Translations under genes and position numbers: made by a program
The notes under the pieces: generated by a model
Databases searched by the model: none
The model's input: only the letters and a program-made list of their open reading frames with translations
What the model was told of the DNA's origin: nothing
Assembly (NCBI GenBank): GCA_964019155.1
Contig: OZ025243.1
Location: forward strand, 21,224,441 to 21,288,440
Reading direction: 5' to 3'
Source of the DNA: Osedax fenrisi
Taxonomy: Eukaryota > Annelida > Polychaeta > Sabellida > Siboglinidae
DNA: 64,000 bases
Shown here: positions 25,691 to 58,000 of the stretch, one piece after another
How the letters are laid out: the number at the start of each line of letters is the position of its first letter
How positions within the stretch are numbered: position 1 is the stretch's first letter

Positions 25691-26258
25691 CTATAGTTAT
25701 ACCTATAGTTATAAGCATATTTATTGATTAACTGGTAGTTTATTTGTATATGCATATAATAAGACATACAGTTTAGTATATGTTGTGTATACACATTCTT
25801 CTATAGACATACAATTTTGCGCTACCAACAGAGGCCGGAGTAGGTAGGCCTATCAATTACTTGGTTGAGTAGATAAGGAATTCATATATTTGTATACTTC
25901 GTATATTCGTATATTCCTTTATAAAGGTATAAATCTTATAAATATTTACAAATCTATAGATTAAAATCACGACTCTGTGCACAGAAATGTCAATGGAAAG
26001 CTAGTCTATAGACGTATACGTATATATATGACGTATATATACGTCAACTATAGTTTGTTTATAAACAGTCAATATATCATTCTACTTTATATATTACTAT
26101 AGGTTTTTGTAGTCAATTGTTTTTATTTACAGTTGATAAACAGTTTACTGTATTATTATTATTATAATTAACCTCCTAGTAACACATTGATTTATAACCT
26201 CATCATATTTGTATATTCATTCATAAATTGTCATTTGTATGTATCATTAACTTTGCAG

Positions 26259-43351
<17,093 letters not shown>

Positions 43352-43382
43352 GCATTGGAATACCGGCCACTAGAGTTTCAGT

Positions 43383-43388
43383 AATAAA
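43383..43388 (+). promoter_or_regulatory. poly(A) signal AATAAA of the lectin-domain gene
   Basis: AATAAA 32 nt after the stop, followed by a T/GT-rich stretch at 43400-43437 that fits a downstream element and is also the inverted A-rich tail of a SINE. Confidence 0.6.
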
Positions 43389-43437
43389 AACGTATTCTTA
43401 ATATATGTATTTTTTGTTATTGTTATTTTGATTTTTG

Positions 43438-43645
43438 TGGAGTCATTCCATCACATCCAGGAACTTAGATGAAGTTTTCACTTATAACCATATTGCTCTA
43501 ATGTCACTTCGAAGCCGCTCTCATGTTAAGGTATCCATGCCTTTAATGAGAGCTAATCATTTATTTATACACACTTATATAAAATCACTTCTAAATATTA
43601 TTTTAAGACCCATTTCCTTGGTCCGGGCAACTGAGCTACACAGGC
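43438..43645 (-). mobile_element. tRNA-derived SINE, internally deleted copy
   Basis: Same body as 38971-39240, but the head jumps from GGTCCGG to the A-box side, so the B box is lost. Lies about 50 nt past the lectin-gene poly(A) signal. Confidence 0.8.
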
Positions 43646-43651
43646 AATTTC

Positions 43652-43931
43652 AAATTTCATTATAGTAATGTTTTATCTGAAGGTGTGTATATACATATAT
43701 ATACATATGCATATACCTGTATATATACCAACAGGTAACATATAAGTAGTAAATGTTATTATAATGGGGATGGAATTAATAACTGCATGACGTTAAAGTT
43801 AGGGGTAAGAAAGCGCCTACACCCTTGGCTATGAACTACTTGATTAAACTTATACACATACTTATTTATAATGTATACACAATAATTGCAATTTAAATAA
43901 ATAACTATTTAAAATATTATTGTAATATAGA

Positions 43932-43989
<58 letters not shown>

Positions 43990-45382
43990 TAATTCTCCCT
44001 TTATATGGGGCCAAGCTTGGTTGTGAACGCTTTTACTTTTTGGCAATTTAGTAAACTTTAAATATTCTCTTTTCTACAAATACTTTGCGGCTGTATCAAA
44101 CACAAGGCTATTTTAATATAATCATTCAGATCTAACATACTTAGGTTATAATGAATGTACAATGTACATTGTACATTTAAATTTGTATTAAAAGTTAGAA
44201 TTATAATTTAAAATAAATTTACTAATAAACCCCATTTGACTAATTGTTGCAAAAATAAAAAATGTATAACCAATAATATCTGTAGCCTGATAATCTCTTA
44301 GTATGAATTCTGGTGGAAATATAGTTCTAAACCTGAAAGTTGTAGTGGGATACAGGGTATTTACTTTTAGGTGTACTTACTATCTAAATCATTAGTTTAA
44401 ATGTATCATTCTTATGTAATTTATTATATTGATAATAATTAATTTCTACTATGTATATGTGATTATTGTACATGTATTTGTGTTATAAACTCTCTTCTAA
44501 CTAGGATAGGTTTAAAGAAAATGTGTAAAGATTTAAAAATTTATAACATATTTGTATCGATTCTAATATCATATTTATATGCGTAAGTAATTATAACTAA
44601 TAAATAGATATAAATTTAATTAGAAAACATTAATTGCGAACGAATAAAATATAGTATTTTTTATTAATACCTTGATATTCCTATTGTATCGTATACAAAA
44701 CACATAAAATAATAAATATTTATAATACGAGAATAAATAAAATGCAATAAATTGATTATAAGAGATATAATGTCTATTCGCACGGCAGGACAACACAGTA
44801 ATGGTCAGGTTCGACATGAACACTACCTACATCGTAAATATAATTGCATAATGTCATATCGTAAATAGATAGTACGAATCATGTCGCAGGGTAAACGGAT
44901 AACAAAACACGATGTAACACCTATGATGTAATAACACGCTGCGATGTAACCGTTATGTAACCTCGTATTACGTAACCATGAAACGGTGTAGGCAGGTACA
45001 CGCGTATTAAAAACTTATGATATAACTAGCGACTGGGGTATTTACGATGTACACCATCGCATATACCATCACGTACACACATACACATACACCATCACGT
45101 ACACACATACATACACCATCACACACACACACACACACACACACTATCGTTGGTGTGTGTGTGTGTGCCGACACATGTCCATTAAACCACCAGCATCAGC
45201 ACTGACGTATGCGCACGTACAGTCACGTCTGTCTACTATACCGAGTATAAGAAGCGTATAAACCACTAGCATCGACACTGAAACATGCACACAGACGCGT
45301 TGATCGATACGCACATGCATACGCTACACACGAGCGCGCGCGGTCTCAAAGGCACCCGTAGACGCGCTTACAGACACGCGCT
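43652..45382. other. convergent intergenic region / 3' UTRs
   Basis: Between the stop codons of the lectin and UGDH genes. Holds (TA)n at 43937-43987, GATGTAAC-type repeats at about 44900-44985, and CA/CACGTACA repeats at 45050-45165. An AATAAA on the minus strand at 44660-44665 could end UGDH but is far from its stop. No other gene seen. Confidence 0.55.
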
Positions 45383-45547
45383 TCAATCATCCGCGGGCAC
45401 GAGTTTAGGGGTCTGAGAGATCTGCTTGCCGATCGTGTGAACGTGGAAACCTACGTCCACCAGGTGGCTGTGGTCGAGGAGGTTACGACCGTCGAACACG
45501 AATGCAGGCTTTACCATCGACTTGAAGATACGGGCGTAGTCGTAGGT
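45383..45547 (-). CDS. UGDH: UGDH exon 12 (stop)
   Basis: Fifty-four codons and TGA. YDYARIFKSMVKPAFVFDGR and GFHVHTIGKQ, the conserved C-terminus. Acceptor follows CCCCCCCCACCTCAG. Confidence 0.95.
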   Translation of the reverse strand, partial: TYDYARIFKSMVKPAFVFDGRNLLDHSHLVDVGFHVHTIGKQISQTPKLVPADD

Positions 45548-46224
45548 CTGAGGTGGGGGGGAGGGCATCGATGTATGTTCTAGTATTTCGTGGCGTAATA
45601 ATCATAATATTTATTGAATCATGCATATATATATATATATTGTATATAATATGTAGTATAGTATACGAATGGATATACATGATGTTCTATATATAAACAA
45701 TCTATTTAATAAAACTCTTGTTTACCTATCATTACTATTTGATTTGTTGTTAAGAGATATGCACTAAAATACATATTACACGTAAAATATCCATTCGATT
45801 AATTATGACTTTAGTCCAAAAAAAGTAAAAATAAATAAAATCTCTATCATAATGCGCTATAATTACAATATTATATTATTTGTAATGGAATTAAAATATT
45901 CATTGCGTTTACATACAAAGTTTAAATGTAAATAGACATCTGATATCAACCACACACATACACGTTGTCTACTGGACAGCGGTGTTAAGGTCGCCGTAGT
46001 CTAACCTTGAACTCGTCCCACTCGGTGCAAATCACTAGAGCGTGACAATCTTTAGCGGCCTCGTATGCGTCAGTACTGACGGTGATCAGGCTATCATCTG
46101 TCAGGGGGGTGGGGAGGGGAGGTTATTATGTAATAGTGAACAGGCGTACTTTATGTAATAGTAAACATGTATTTAGATATGATTTAGATGGAGGTAAAAC
46201 ATGAATTATTGAATGATAAACCTA

Positions 46225-46266
<42 letters not shown>

Positions 46267-49200
46267 ATATACAGTTATTTTAATTTAATTAATAATATTA
46301 GAATCATAAATATATTATCAATATTAATAGATAGTTGATGATATTTGTATTATGACTGGTCAATTTAGTAATTAATACTGAATGATAAAAGTAAGTATAA
46401 TAAGGATGTATACAAAATGGCTATATTAAAAATATATAGTTCTAGAAATAGTGATATAATTTAGTCTTAAGAAAAATATAAATATATAATTCACATATTT
46501 ATGATATATTAGGTTATTACAATTATAAAATAATGATGATACTATTTTAGTTATTGTTATTGTTCTCGATATAAATCATATTTTTATTATTATTATTATG
46601 ATTATCGTCTAAGTTATTGTTATTATAGTTATCGTTGTACTGACATGTGTCTTGAGAGGATGCCTCGACCAGATCGCTGTGTAGTGTTAGTCAGAGTGTT
46701 AATACAATAGATTACATCACACTATCACCGAGTATAGAACAGCTGCTAACGATTAGTGTGTACACTATTGATTTTACCCTCGCATGATTTAATCATATCG
46801 CATTGTCCAGGAATACTATTTGAATTTTATATACAAATCAATGCAAGAATTCATTTTTAAATTAACGATTTAAATATGATTATAATAAAATCGTAATGTA
46901 ATTTAATGCACCTATATTATTTATAATGAAGACGTACATTAAATAAATAAATAAACATCTTTAAAGTCAAAAGGAATTTATAAATAAATTCATATTTTTT
47001 ATCAAATATTTATATAGAAATATAAATTAACAACAAATTAACACACATTTGTTTACGAATAAATAAATATATCTGGTAACCTTGATAAAAATATTGAAAT
47101 CATTGAAATATAATGAAATATACCAATGACAATTATGTATTAGTGGTTACCATTACTGAGATAGCGAGTGTATGTCCTGTCCTCGCTATCACCTACCTAT
47201 ACGATTACTACTAACTATTCTATTTGGGAAGCGGATACTTTTGGGTCGTAGATTGAGATTTTAGCCGCCTCTTCCATGAGATACTTGCAGACTGCGATAC
47301 TGGCCGTCTCTCTGAGGTGTTATGTAATAGTGTTATGTAATACAGTGGTGTGATGTAATACAGTGGTATGATGTAACCCAGTGGGATGATGTAATACAGT
47401 GGTGTGATGTAACCCAGTGGTATGATGTAACCCAGTGGTATGATGTAATACAGTGGTGTGATGTAATACAGTGGTATGATGTAACCCAGTGGTATGATGT
47501 AATACAGTGGTGTGATGTAATACAGTGGTGTGATGTAACCCAGTGGTGTGATGTAATACAGTGGTGTGATGTAATACAGTGGTATGATGTAACCCAGTGG
47601 TATGATGTAATACAGTGGTATGATGTAATACAGTGGTATGATGTAACCCAGTGGTGTGATGTAATACAGTGGTGTGATGTAACCCAGTGGTATGATGTAA
47701 CCCAGTGGTGTGATGTAATACAGTGGTGTGATGTAACCCAGTGGTATGATGTAATACAGTGGTGTGATGTAATACAGTGGTGTGATGTAATGGTATGATG
47801 TAACCCAGTGGTATTATGTAACCCAGTGGTATGATGTAATACAGTGGTGTGATGTAATACAGTGGTGTGATGTAATACAGTGGTGTGATGTAATACAGTG
47901 GTGTGATGTAATACAGTGGTGTGATGTAATACAGTGGTGTGATATAATACAGTGGTGTGATGTAACCCAGTGGTGTGATGTAATACAGTGGTATGGTGTA
48001 ATACAGTGGTGTAATGTAACAGTAACAATATACGTGGTTATATCAAAGAGAAATCATATACGAATAACTAATAAATGTATACGCGTAATTATGAATTAGT
48101 TAAAACAGTACAATATTACAATAGTGTTGTTTTCTTAGGCGGTATTAGTAGTCGCTAAGTAAAAGTACTATATCACGCTATCATTGCTTTATTAATTATT
48201 TATATAAATCTTTATACAAATCTATAATATTCGCGATTAATATCAATAAGTGATTGCCCTCCTGCCTGCATTGTATATCTGAACACGTGAAGTCGCTGGT
48301 ATGTCTGCGCTTATGTCTGTGTTTATATCTTGCATATAGCTACACATCGGTGTGTGTTTATATATTCACTTATGTCTGCGCTTATATTTGAGCTTATATC
48401 TAAAACTATATGAATTATATACACACTGATATACTATACGCTTATGTGTGCACTTATATCTGCGCCTATCTCTGCGCCTATCTCCGCACCTCTATATGTA
48501 TAATAATAATAATAATAATGTAATTTATTGAATATAGAAAATAGATATTCAAAACGACATAAAACAGGAGACAAAACTAATAATAGAAAATGAATAAACG
48601 TATTAACGTTATTGATTTACATATGTATATTTGTATATACACTGTGCATCTGAACAAGGGTAGTCATTGGTTTATCTGTGCTTGTCTGCGTAGATGTCTA
48701 CGCCTATCTTTACGCCTATCTTTACGCCTATCTTTACGCCTATCTCGGCACCTCTATATGTGTATACTTATATCTAAAACTATATGAACTATATACATAC
48801 TTTATACTATACGCTTATGTGCGCACTTATATATGTGTTTATATCTTCGCCTATCTCTACGCCTATCTCTACGCCTATCTCTACGCCTATCTCTACGCCT
48901 ATCTCTACGCCTATCTCTACGCCTATCTCTACGCCTATCTCTACGCCTATCTCTACGCCTATCTCTACGCCTATCTCTACGCCTATCTCTACGCCTATCT
49001 CTACGCCTATCTCTACGCCTATCTCTACGCCTATCTCTACGACTATCTCTACGCCTATCTCTACGCCTATCTCTACGCCTATCTCTACGCCTATCTCTAC
49101 GACTGTCTCTACGCCTATCTCTACGCCTATCTCTACGACTGTCTCTACGCCTATCTCTACGCCTATCTCTACGCCTATCTCTACGCCTATCTCTACGCCT

Positions 49201-52200
49201 ATCTCTACGCCTATCTCTACGCCTATCTCTACGCCTATCTCTACGCCTATCTCTACGCCTATCTCTACGCCTATCTCTACGCCTATCTCTACGCCTATCT
49301 CTACGCCTATCTCTACGCCTATCTCTACGCCTATCTCTACGCCTATCTCTACGCCTATCTCTACGCCTATCTCTACGCCTATCTCTACGCCTATCTCTAC
49401 GACTGTCTGTGCACCTCTACACGTGTACGATATTCTAACCTAGTGTCAGCGGTGTCTTTCTTGAAAGCGAAGCCGAGCACACAGATCTTCTTGTTGGCTA
49501 CGGTGTTGAACAGCGCCGAGATGATTCTGTTCGTGAACCTCTTCTTTTGGTATTCGTTCATCGCGACCACCTGTCAACGCGTTAGGTCGAGGTCAGTAAT
49601 GTCAAGGTCGGTAATATCAAGGTCAGTAATGTCAATGTCAGTAATATCAAGGTCAGTAATGTCAAGGTCAGTAATGTCAATGTCAGTAATATCAAGGTCA
49701 GTAATGTCAAGGTCAGTAATGTCAATGTCAGTAATATCAAGGTCATTAATGTCAAGGTCAGTAATGTCAATTTCAGTAATATCAAGGTCAGTAATGTCAA
49801 GGTCAGTAATGTCAATGTCAGTAATATCAAGGTCAGTAATGACAAGGTCATTAATGTCAAGTGCAGTAATGTCAAGGTTATTAATGTCAAGGTCGGCGAG
49901 TGTATCGTAATTGTATCGTATGTAGAGTAGTTAATGTGAAGTTATTAAAGTTATATATTACTATACGTGTTTCTTATACAATACGAGTGCGATACTCGTA
50001 CGTTTATTTTGATCTGTTCAAGTGGATATCGTATTCGATATATATATTACATTTTTAACATATGTTAAAAATGTAATATATATATCGAATACGATATCCA
50101 CTTGAACAGATCAAAATAAACGTACGAGTATCGCACTCGTATTATATAGGTCAAGGAAACTGATATATGACACTAGGCGATTAGTTATAAGTACAGATCT
50201 TCGTCGGTCATTATCGTATTACTGGGACGTTAATAAGGACATCTTATTGTATGTATTTAAGTATTCTATAATTAATTCAGTTTATGCAATTCTATAGAAT
50301 ATCAGTATACGATGATATTGAATTATGTTTGTATTTATGTTAGAGGAAGTAAGATCGGTTGTTCAAGATCGGATATTATTGTGGTATTAATACAAATATA
50401 CTAGAATAATATTCGATAGTGATTGATATCAATAGCAACCAAATTTGAATTTGCATTTATTTAAAGCATTAGTTCTATAAATAAAACATTTATATCTCTT
50501 TAACTCTAATTGATTTCAGTTATACATTTTGATAACCATATCTCTGCATTATACGGAATTACTCTCAATGTTTTTGAAAAACGATATAGAAAATAAGAAA
50601 ATTGAAATATCTAAATGCTAGTAAACAAGAAAATTTATATTTGGCAATTGCACAATTTAAAATCAATGAACATCATATATATATATATATATAATATATA
50701 GGATCTAATGCGATTAATATAACTATTAAATTGTAATACATTATTCACATTAAAAAATAGATGGTATTATATGTAACTTAATAATTACTAACGAATATTA
50801 TATAATATTTTGATGTGATAATAAATATAATTATAAATGTGTATACAAAGCAACAATTAGAAAACAAATTCATCAAATAGGATTATTGTAAAAAGTTTTG
50901 CGATATTTAAAATAAGTTATGCACAAAATGCCTGCAACATTCTATATTAATTCATTTATATAGAATATATATTTTTATTATGATTTTATTATATATTATA
51001 ATAATAATTGGCGATAAAGATGAAAATATTAACAATAACTATTTAAATATTAATATTTAGATAAGATAAATTAATTCATAGAGGAAGTGTTGCGATATTT
51101 GTATGTCTAATTATGTCCTGTACAATTTTTATTTCACACATAAATGTGCAATATATACACTTAAAAATTAATTCAAAAATTCCATTTAATATTATATATG
51201 TTTATAGATCTCCAAATTATAATATAATATTCCATGAATATATATATATAAATTATTTGATATAATGCAAACAATTAGAATAGAATATAATTCTAATTCG
51301 TCATAATTATATGTGATTTTATTTTACCAAATTTTAAGTGGAAAGAATATACATTTCCCAGTTATCCAAATAGTATGTATTACTTTACAATTTGATAATT
51401 TAAAATTTAAAATTAATTTTCACAATTAATAAATCAGCAAACTCATATATACTTATTAGGTATTTATAATTCAAATACAATTTTATTATATACTAAATAA
51501 TCAAATAATAAAGGAAAGTAAAGAAAAAGTAATAATTTAATAAACATATTTTATGATTAATCAATTTAAAAAGCAATTATTTTGTGTTAAATTAATCCCC
51601 TTAAAACCAATGGATCTCTTCACCCATACATATAAGTACAAGACATATTAATATACTATTCACCAGTACACGACACAAGAGAGAAGGACGAGTAGGAGGA
51701 GGAGACTTAGCTAGCTAGCCTACCTGATGCCAATACGCAGCTACTTCTGGTAGATTCAGACATTCGCAAAGGTAGGTCAGATTCAACACGTCCTTCTGGA
51801 AACAACTTCCTCCGAATCCTAGCGGTCAGATTAGTGAGGTAATCAGTTATGTAATGAGTGATGTAATCAGTGATGTAATCAGTGATGTAATCAGTGATGT
51901 AATGAGTGATGTAATCAGTGATGTAATCAGTGATGTAATCAGTGATGTAATCGGTGATGTAATTAGTTATGTTATTGGAGAAACTATTCTATTAATATAC
52001 GAAACGATGAAATGGTTAATATGTATTCCAAATAGAATAGTTTTGGTATCGCTTACTTCTGCGTATCACATGACCGAATGATATCACATGACCTACTGTT
52101 ATACATGACCAAGTATTATCACAGGACTTAATTTTATCACATGACCAAATATAATGAAATGGAAGTGTTTGATAGCAAATCCATAGGGTGGTTGTCATTT

Positions 52201-52312
52201 TTATATAGAGTGCATTATTAGATTTATAAAGAGATGGTGGTGGGGCTCTTGTTATGACTTTAAATAAATCATCATGTGTACTATTTACATGATACACATA
52301 TATAGATATATG

Positions 52313-52386
<74 letters not shown>

Positions 52387-53798
52387 TATCATTACATATT
52401 GATATTTTAGGTTTGTTTGGTTTTGTTTCACTAATTTTTTTAGGTGCATTAAATTCCGTAATGAGACTATAAGAGCTTGTAATAATCACACTACCACTAG
52501 CGCCACCTATACTAGTATACTACCACTGGCGCCACCTATACTAGTATACAGACCTACGCTAGCCTGAAGGAACCGACTACCGATCCGCTTGTCGGTTCCG
52601 ACGGCATGTGACACCTCGCTGACATCTGCACCCGTAGCCTCGCAGATAGCTGACACGGCGTTGATGGAAGAGATTCTCTGGGCGAGGAATGCGTTAGCTA
52701 CCTGTCGATGAAGCGGTTACAGTTAGACTAGTAGTGTTTAGGTGTGACTTAAGATGTGTATATGGTGATGTAATACGTGGTATGACGTTGGTTGATAATA
52801 CGGGGTTGAATAACATGATTTAATTAAAAACGATGTATACAATATTAACAACTCAATATATTTTATAGTTACTTCTACTGTACAGCATTTTAAATATAAT
52901 ATTTGCAAGATATATTCTATATATATGTAAATTTTATATAAAAATTTATATTATTAATATATCAAATAAATCTAATAACGGCTCTATATTTAGCATTATC
53001 AATTTCTAGATCTAAATTTCTATTTAAATTCTTTCGTTTCATATATATTCATGTACAAAATAGAATTTATTAAATAATAAATTAATTTGTTAATGTCGTC
53101 GATTTCACCTACGCGCATACTATATAAACTAAAACTATAATGATTACACGTGGATATGTACATGGGTGTAGATAGTGTGCAGTGTAGTGGATGTAGCTAG
53201 TGTGCAGTGTAGTGGGTCTATTAATCATACGCACAGTGGTGGTGGCAACATTAAGTGTAAGGTATCATCTGTCAGGGGCTATCGTATTACTGGAGAGAGA
53301 AACGGATGTCGGAGGGGGGTGTACTATATAGCGAGCGGGGGTGTGTAGGCGTGAGGGGGTAATACGGTGAACGAGGGATGGGTGGGGTGAATTGGAAGAT
53401 GATGAGAAAGGGGCAAGGAGGGGTGATCATAACATCAGCCAGATAGATGTGTAGGTATAGTGGAGGAGAGCGTAGTTATGTTCATTCAGTCGCGAGAAAC
53501 TGATACATGAAACACTGACTATAGGAGGTGATGTTGATGTTGATGATGATGTTGATGATGGTAGTGGTGTTAATGCTTATATTAGTGATGGTGAAGGTGA
53601 TACCGTTGATTAATTAAGGTAACGTGTCGATACCATCGTTAATAAATCACATTCAGATAACCCGATATCACCGTTGTATAATTGTGAATGATAAATCATT
53701 TAGGTTAAGGTTGATATTACAATTTAATACGATTATAGAGTAATTATGTAGACTCTACATTGTAGAGGTAATATAATGAACTTAATATGTAATCTATA

Positions 53799-53858
<60 letters not shown>

Positions 53859-54963
53859 TGTGTGTGTGTATTAATATTATGAATAAATACATTTTATTAA
53901 CATTTATTAATTGTAAATTATTAAATAGATTTACCTTATTACCCGAATGCTATCCTTACACATACATCACATGCTAATAATGAAATAAGCTCAACTATTA
54001 AAAGTCGTCACAATATATCCTACTATCCACTCCTTATTAATATTGCTAATATTGCTAACTTAATTGCATAGACTACTTATATAACAAATAACATACATGC
54101 AAGTGTGTATGAACTACAGTTGGTTGTAATTATAGTTGTAATAATGCATTACTTTTAATCATCATGATCAGTATCAGTAATGATTATAGTGTGTGTGTTG
54201 CTAAATAGTATTCAATAATGATGATGATGATGATGATGCCTTTGTGACTCACATACGAACATACACACACACATGCACTCATACATACATACACATACAC
54301 ATACACTTACATACATACATACATGCATACATACACACATGCGCGCGCGCACATACATACGCACATGCACATATATTCATTATTCACTAAATCATGAAGG
54401 AATAACATACTTTACCTATGTATAAGTTATAGGTTAAGGTTTCACAAATTAGCATATTTGTGAGCCAATCAAATTGTGTTCTATGTCAATTTTAGTTAGT
54501 GTTTATTTTATATGAAACTTTACAAGTACGCAATATTACCTATTTTCTAGATATTATTTATATTAGATTATAGATCATGCGCATTTGAATACTTATATGT
54601 ATAATTATATAAATAATATAAGCATTACTCTCTTAAATAGAAACATATAACTGATTCGATGACATCATTGTATTTGAATCTACAATTAAACTTTCTACAA
54701 CACCTCTATACAATACTATCGTTGTAAGTAGTACATGCATGCTAGAGTGGATGTAACATGACACCGGAGTGGTTGTGACGTCTGCACCGAATACGTAAGA
54801 GATACTAGTAACGACGTCTGTATCAGGTGAGGTTTTTATTGGCGAAAAAAGCGGAAAATATTCTCGCGATACGATATTATATGTTGAAAATATATGTACA
54901 AAAATAATTAGATCGAGGAAATTATAATAACATATTAATGCACTCGCATGTGTATACATTGAT

Positions 54964-55052
<89 letters not shown>

Positions 55053-58000
55053 GGGGGGGTGCTAACAAGTTTAGAGAGCTCAGATGACCAAGTGTTCATA
55101 GTGATGATATTCTGTACAGGGATCCAGTTCTCGTACAGTTTACAGAGCGAGGCGATAGCGTCTAGTCCCTCGGAAGTTTGAGGTCCACCTGGGGACGGGT
55201 GGGGGCAGGGTATTAGGGGGATTATTCTAGCTCGAACGTTATACGTTTAACCTACGAGACTATAAGGGAAAGTTAACATCTATAAAACAGATCTGTACTA
55301 GAGTATGACAATACGCGTAACTCGCAACATGATAACGTGATGCGACGATATCCACCCTTATAGTAAACCCCACTACAGTAGGTGTTGGCGGGGGTGCGGC
55401 ATAACTATAGATGGTATTGCCAGTACTAGTTAATTTCAAAATTCTAGCAATAATGAAATAAATGCAGCTGAATCTATGAAATTAAACATTACTATATAAA
55501 GTGTAGTTTATATAGTCTGTAGAGAGCTAGTGAGATGTAATAGTGTCCTCATTAGCTACGGTAAGGCGTATTACCTACGAGCATCTTAACGAGGAAGCTG
55601 AGACCTATAATCATGACAACAGAGTGTGATAGGTCTATGCTTGTAGTGTGGTAATGATGAGATGTAGGTCACATCGAACCCGATAGTGAACCCCAGTGTT
55701 CTAGGTTAGCCTACGCTAGCGCACTAATACCTACTAGCACCCTATCGGGGTGGGTGAGATCCTTGATGGCGGTACCCTCGGCGAGGAACTCGGGGTTAGA
55801 GAGAACTTGGAAGGTTACGCCCCTTTTGTAGTTAGCCGACAGTATGTTCAGGATACTCTCGGCGGCTTTAACGGGTACCTGTGGGGGTGGGGGTGGTGGG
55901 GGTGATTAATGGGGGTGATAAGGGTGTGTGATTGTAGGTATAGGTGTAGATATAGGTGTAGTTGTAGGTGTAGGTATAGGTGTAGATATAGGTGTAGGTG
56001 TAGGTATAGGTGTAGATATAGGTGTAGGTGTAGGTGTAGGTATAGGTGTAGGTGTAGGTATAGGTATAGGTGTAGGTATAGGTGTAGATATAGGTGTAGG
56101 TGTAGGTGTAGTGTAAGTATAGGTTAGGTATAGATATAGATATAGATATAGGTATAGGTATAGATGATAGGAGTGTAAGTATACGTGTATATTGATATGC
56201 TATTCATATAATACAAATCATGTAAAATAATCTACATTTTATGATATTGTAGTTATATTATAGTTCATATTGTAGTTATATAAAAGTAATCGGTATTTAG
56301 GTAGTCACACCTTCAGAATTTATGTTTATTCAAAAATACTAATATAACACTCATTATATAAAAATAGTATTTCACTTTGTAATATAAGTATGTAAAATGA
56401 TTTTTTTAAATCTAGTATTACAAAATATGATCAATCATTTTGAATGATAGTATATATTGTGGGCTTAAGTTTCGGCGAACCTTCGTTTTTTTATTTTTAT
56501 TTTATTAGTTTTATTTTTAAATATCAAAATGTAGTTTGTTATCTAAATAATGAAATATAACATGTTATTTAAGATTAAATATAAGTATAATACATTGTAA
56601 TTTAAAAATATAAGCTAAACAAATTTACTTATTAATATTCACAATTACAACTAAAGCTTTAGGAAACTATATCTAAGAACATTTTATTTCATATATTTCA
56701 CCAAACTCCCCATAATTTTGAACCTTTTGATGGATAGTTATGACATTTTCAAAGTATATATATATATAATATTTCTAATAATATATTAGATAATTAAAAT
56801 ATATGCATAAATTCTATAAATATATTACATAATATCACAAAAACGTGTATATTTTTGAATTTTAAAATATTTGTATTTGTAAAATCCAGTATATACTCAT
56901 TTTCTTCGTCTTACCATCATCTAACAATATCGGCACTATATAACTTTTATATATATATGAAGACAAAATTAAATCTTAAGAGATTATGCGATTATAGTAG
57001 ACTCATGTCCTCCTATCGTTTACATGTAAAGTGACCAGGGTTTCGCCTCCCCAGATAATACAATATTAGTTATTATTCTAATAATTATAATATGTTAGCA
57101 TCAATAAAGTCGGATTTTGATTTTTGTTTGTAATATTATATACTATACAATTTAGTATATGGTATACAGTTTAATTATAAGAGAGTGTAAACTTCGAATG
57201 CAATGACAACATATATCTATGATGGGTACTACCCATTGGGTAGTGATATGACTTATTCTTATTTTATTTTAATATATATATATATTACGTATATTTATCT
57301 TATTATTATTATTATTATTATTATTTATACACCATAGCTTATAACATTTCCAAGAATATTAATTGTATATATTGCGGAAATGTTCTATAAATAAGTCATT
57401 CAATCTACCTATACCTATACCTATATATATATAAATCATATTTAGTATAAAAAAGTTGAATATATTTACATATTTAACTTATTATATAATACCGGTTTTG
57501 TTTACAAAAATGATAGTGATATATATTAGTAGTTTATGTATTTCTTATAATTAATTTATATTGAATTATTTCATTCAATTTGTAAACCTGATTATCTTAG
57601 TATTATAGTTTAAAAACCCAGTAATTATTTTATTATTGTAGATATTTTATTACAATTTTCAAAAATAATAAAAATATTTATAGGTATTAAATATTAATTT
57701 TCCTTTTATATTATTATAAAATTATAAAAAGTGTATAAAATATCTCTCTCATAATATAGTAAATATAAATTGAATAGGTGACTTTCTCATATTTTTTAAA
57801 TATTATATAAATAACAAACCTATATAGATCATGTATTAAGTACACATACGTGATCATATTATGTAATTATTTAAATAGGCTTATAGTTAGAGCTGTATTT
57901 ATAAATATATAATTTTACCAATCTTTTACATGTAAATATGTGAATATTTTCCTATAGAACAGATCAAACATCAATATAAACATTATAACTATCTATGGGC

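Noticed and set aside
14394..26258. Search for the signal-peptide exon of the lectin gene
   Set aside because: No ATG followed by a hydrophobic stretch with a suitable donor phase could be supported; left unassigned.
45940..46160. Short ATGTAATAG repeats near exon 11 as another array at a splice site
   Set aside because: Only two or three loose copies; too few to count with the real arrays.
47333..48028. 231-aa His/Thr-rich repeat protein, minus strand
   Set aside because: Reads through an 18-bp minisatellite in a UGDH intron; no flanking coding sequence.
48678..49910. 410-aa LYAYLYAY and related repeat frames in all three phases
   Set aside because: A 12-bp unit keeps all three frames open, so openness is not evidence; the frame also overlaps UGDH exon 8 on the other strand.
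55909..56127. 72-aa CRYRCR-type cysteine-rich repeat protein
   Set aside because: Hexamer tandem array inside UGDH intron 3.
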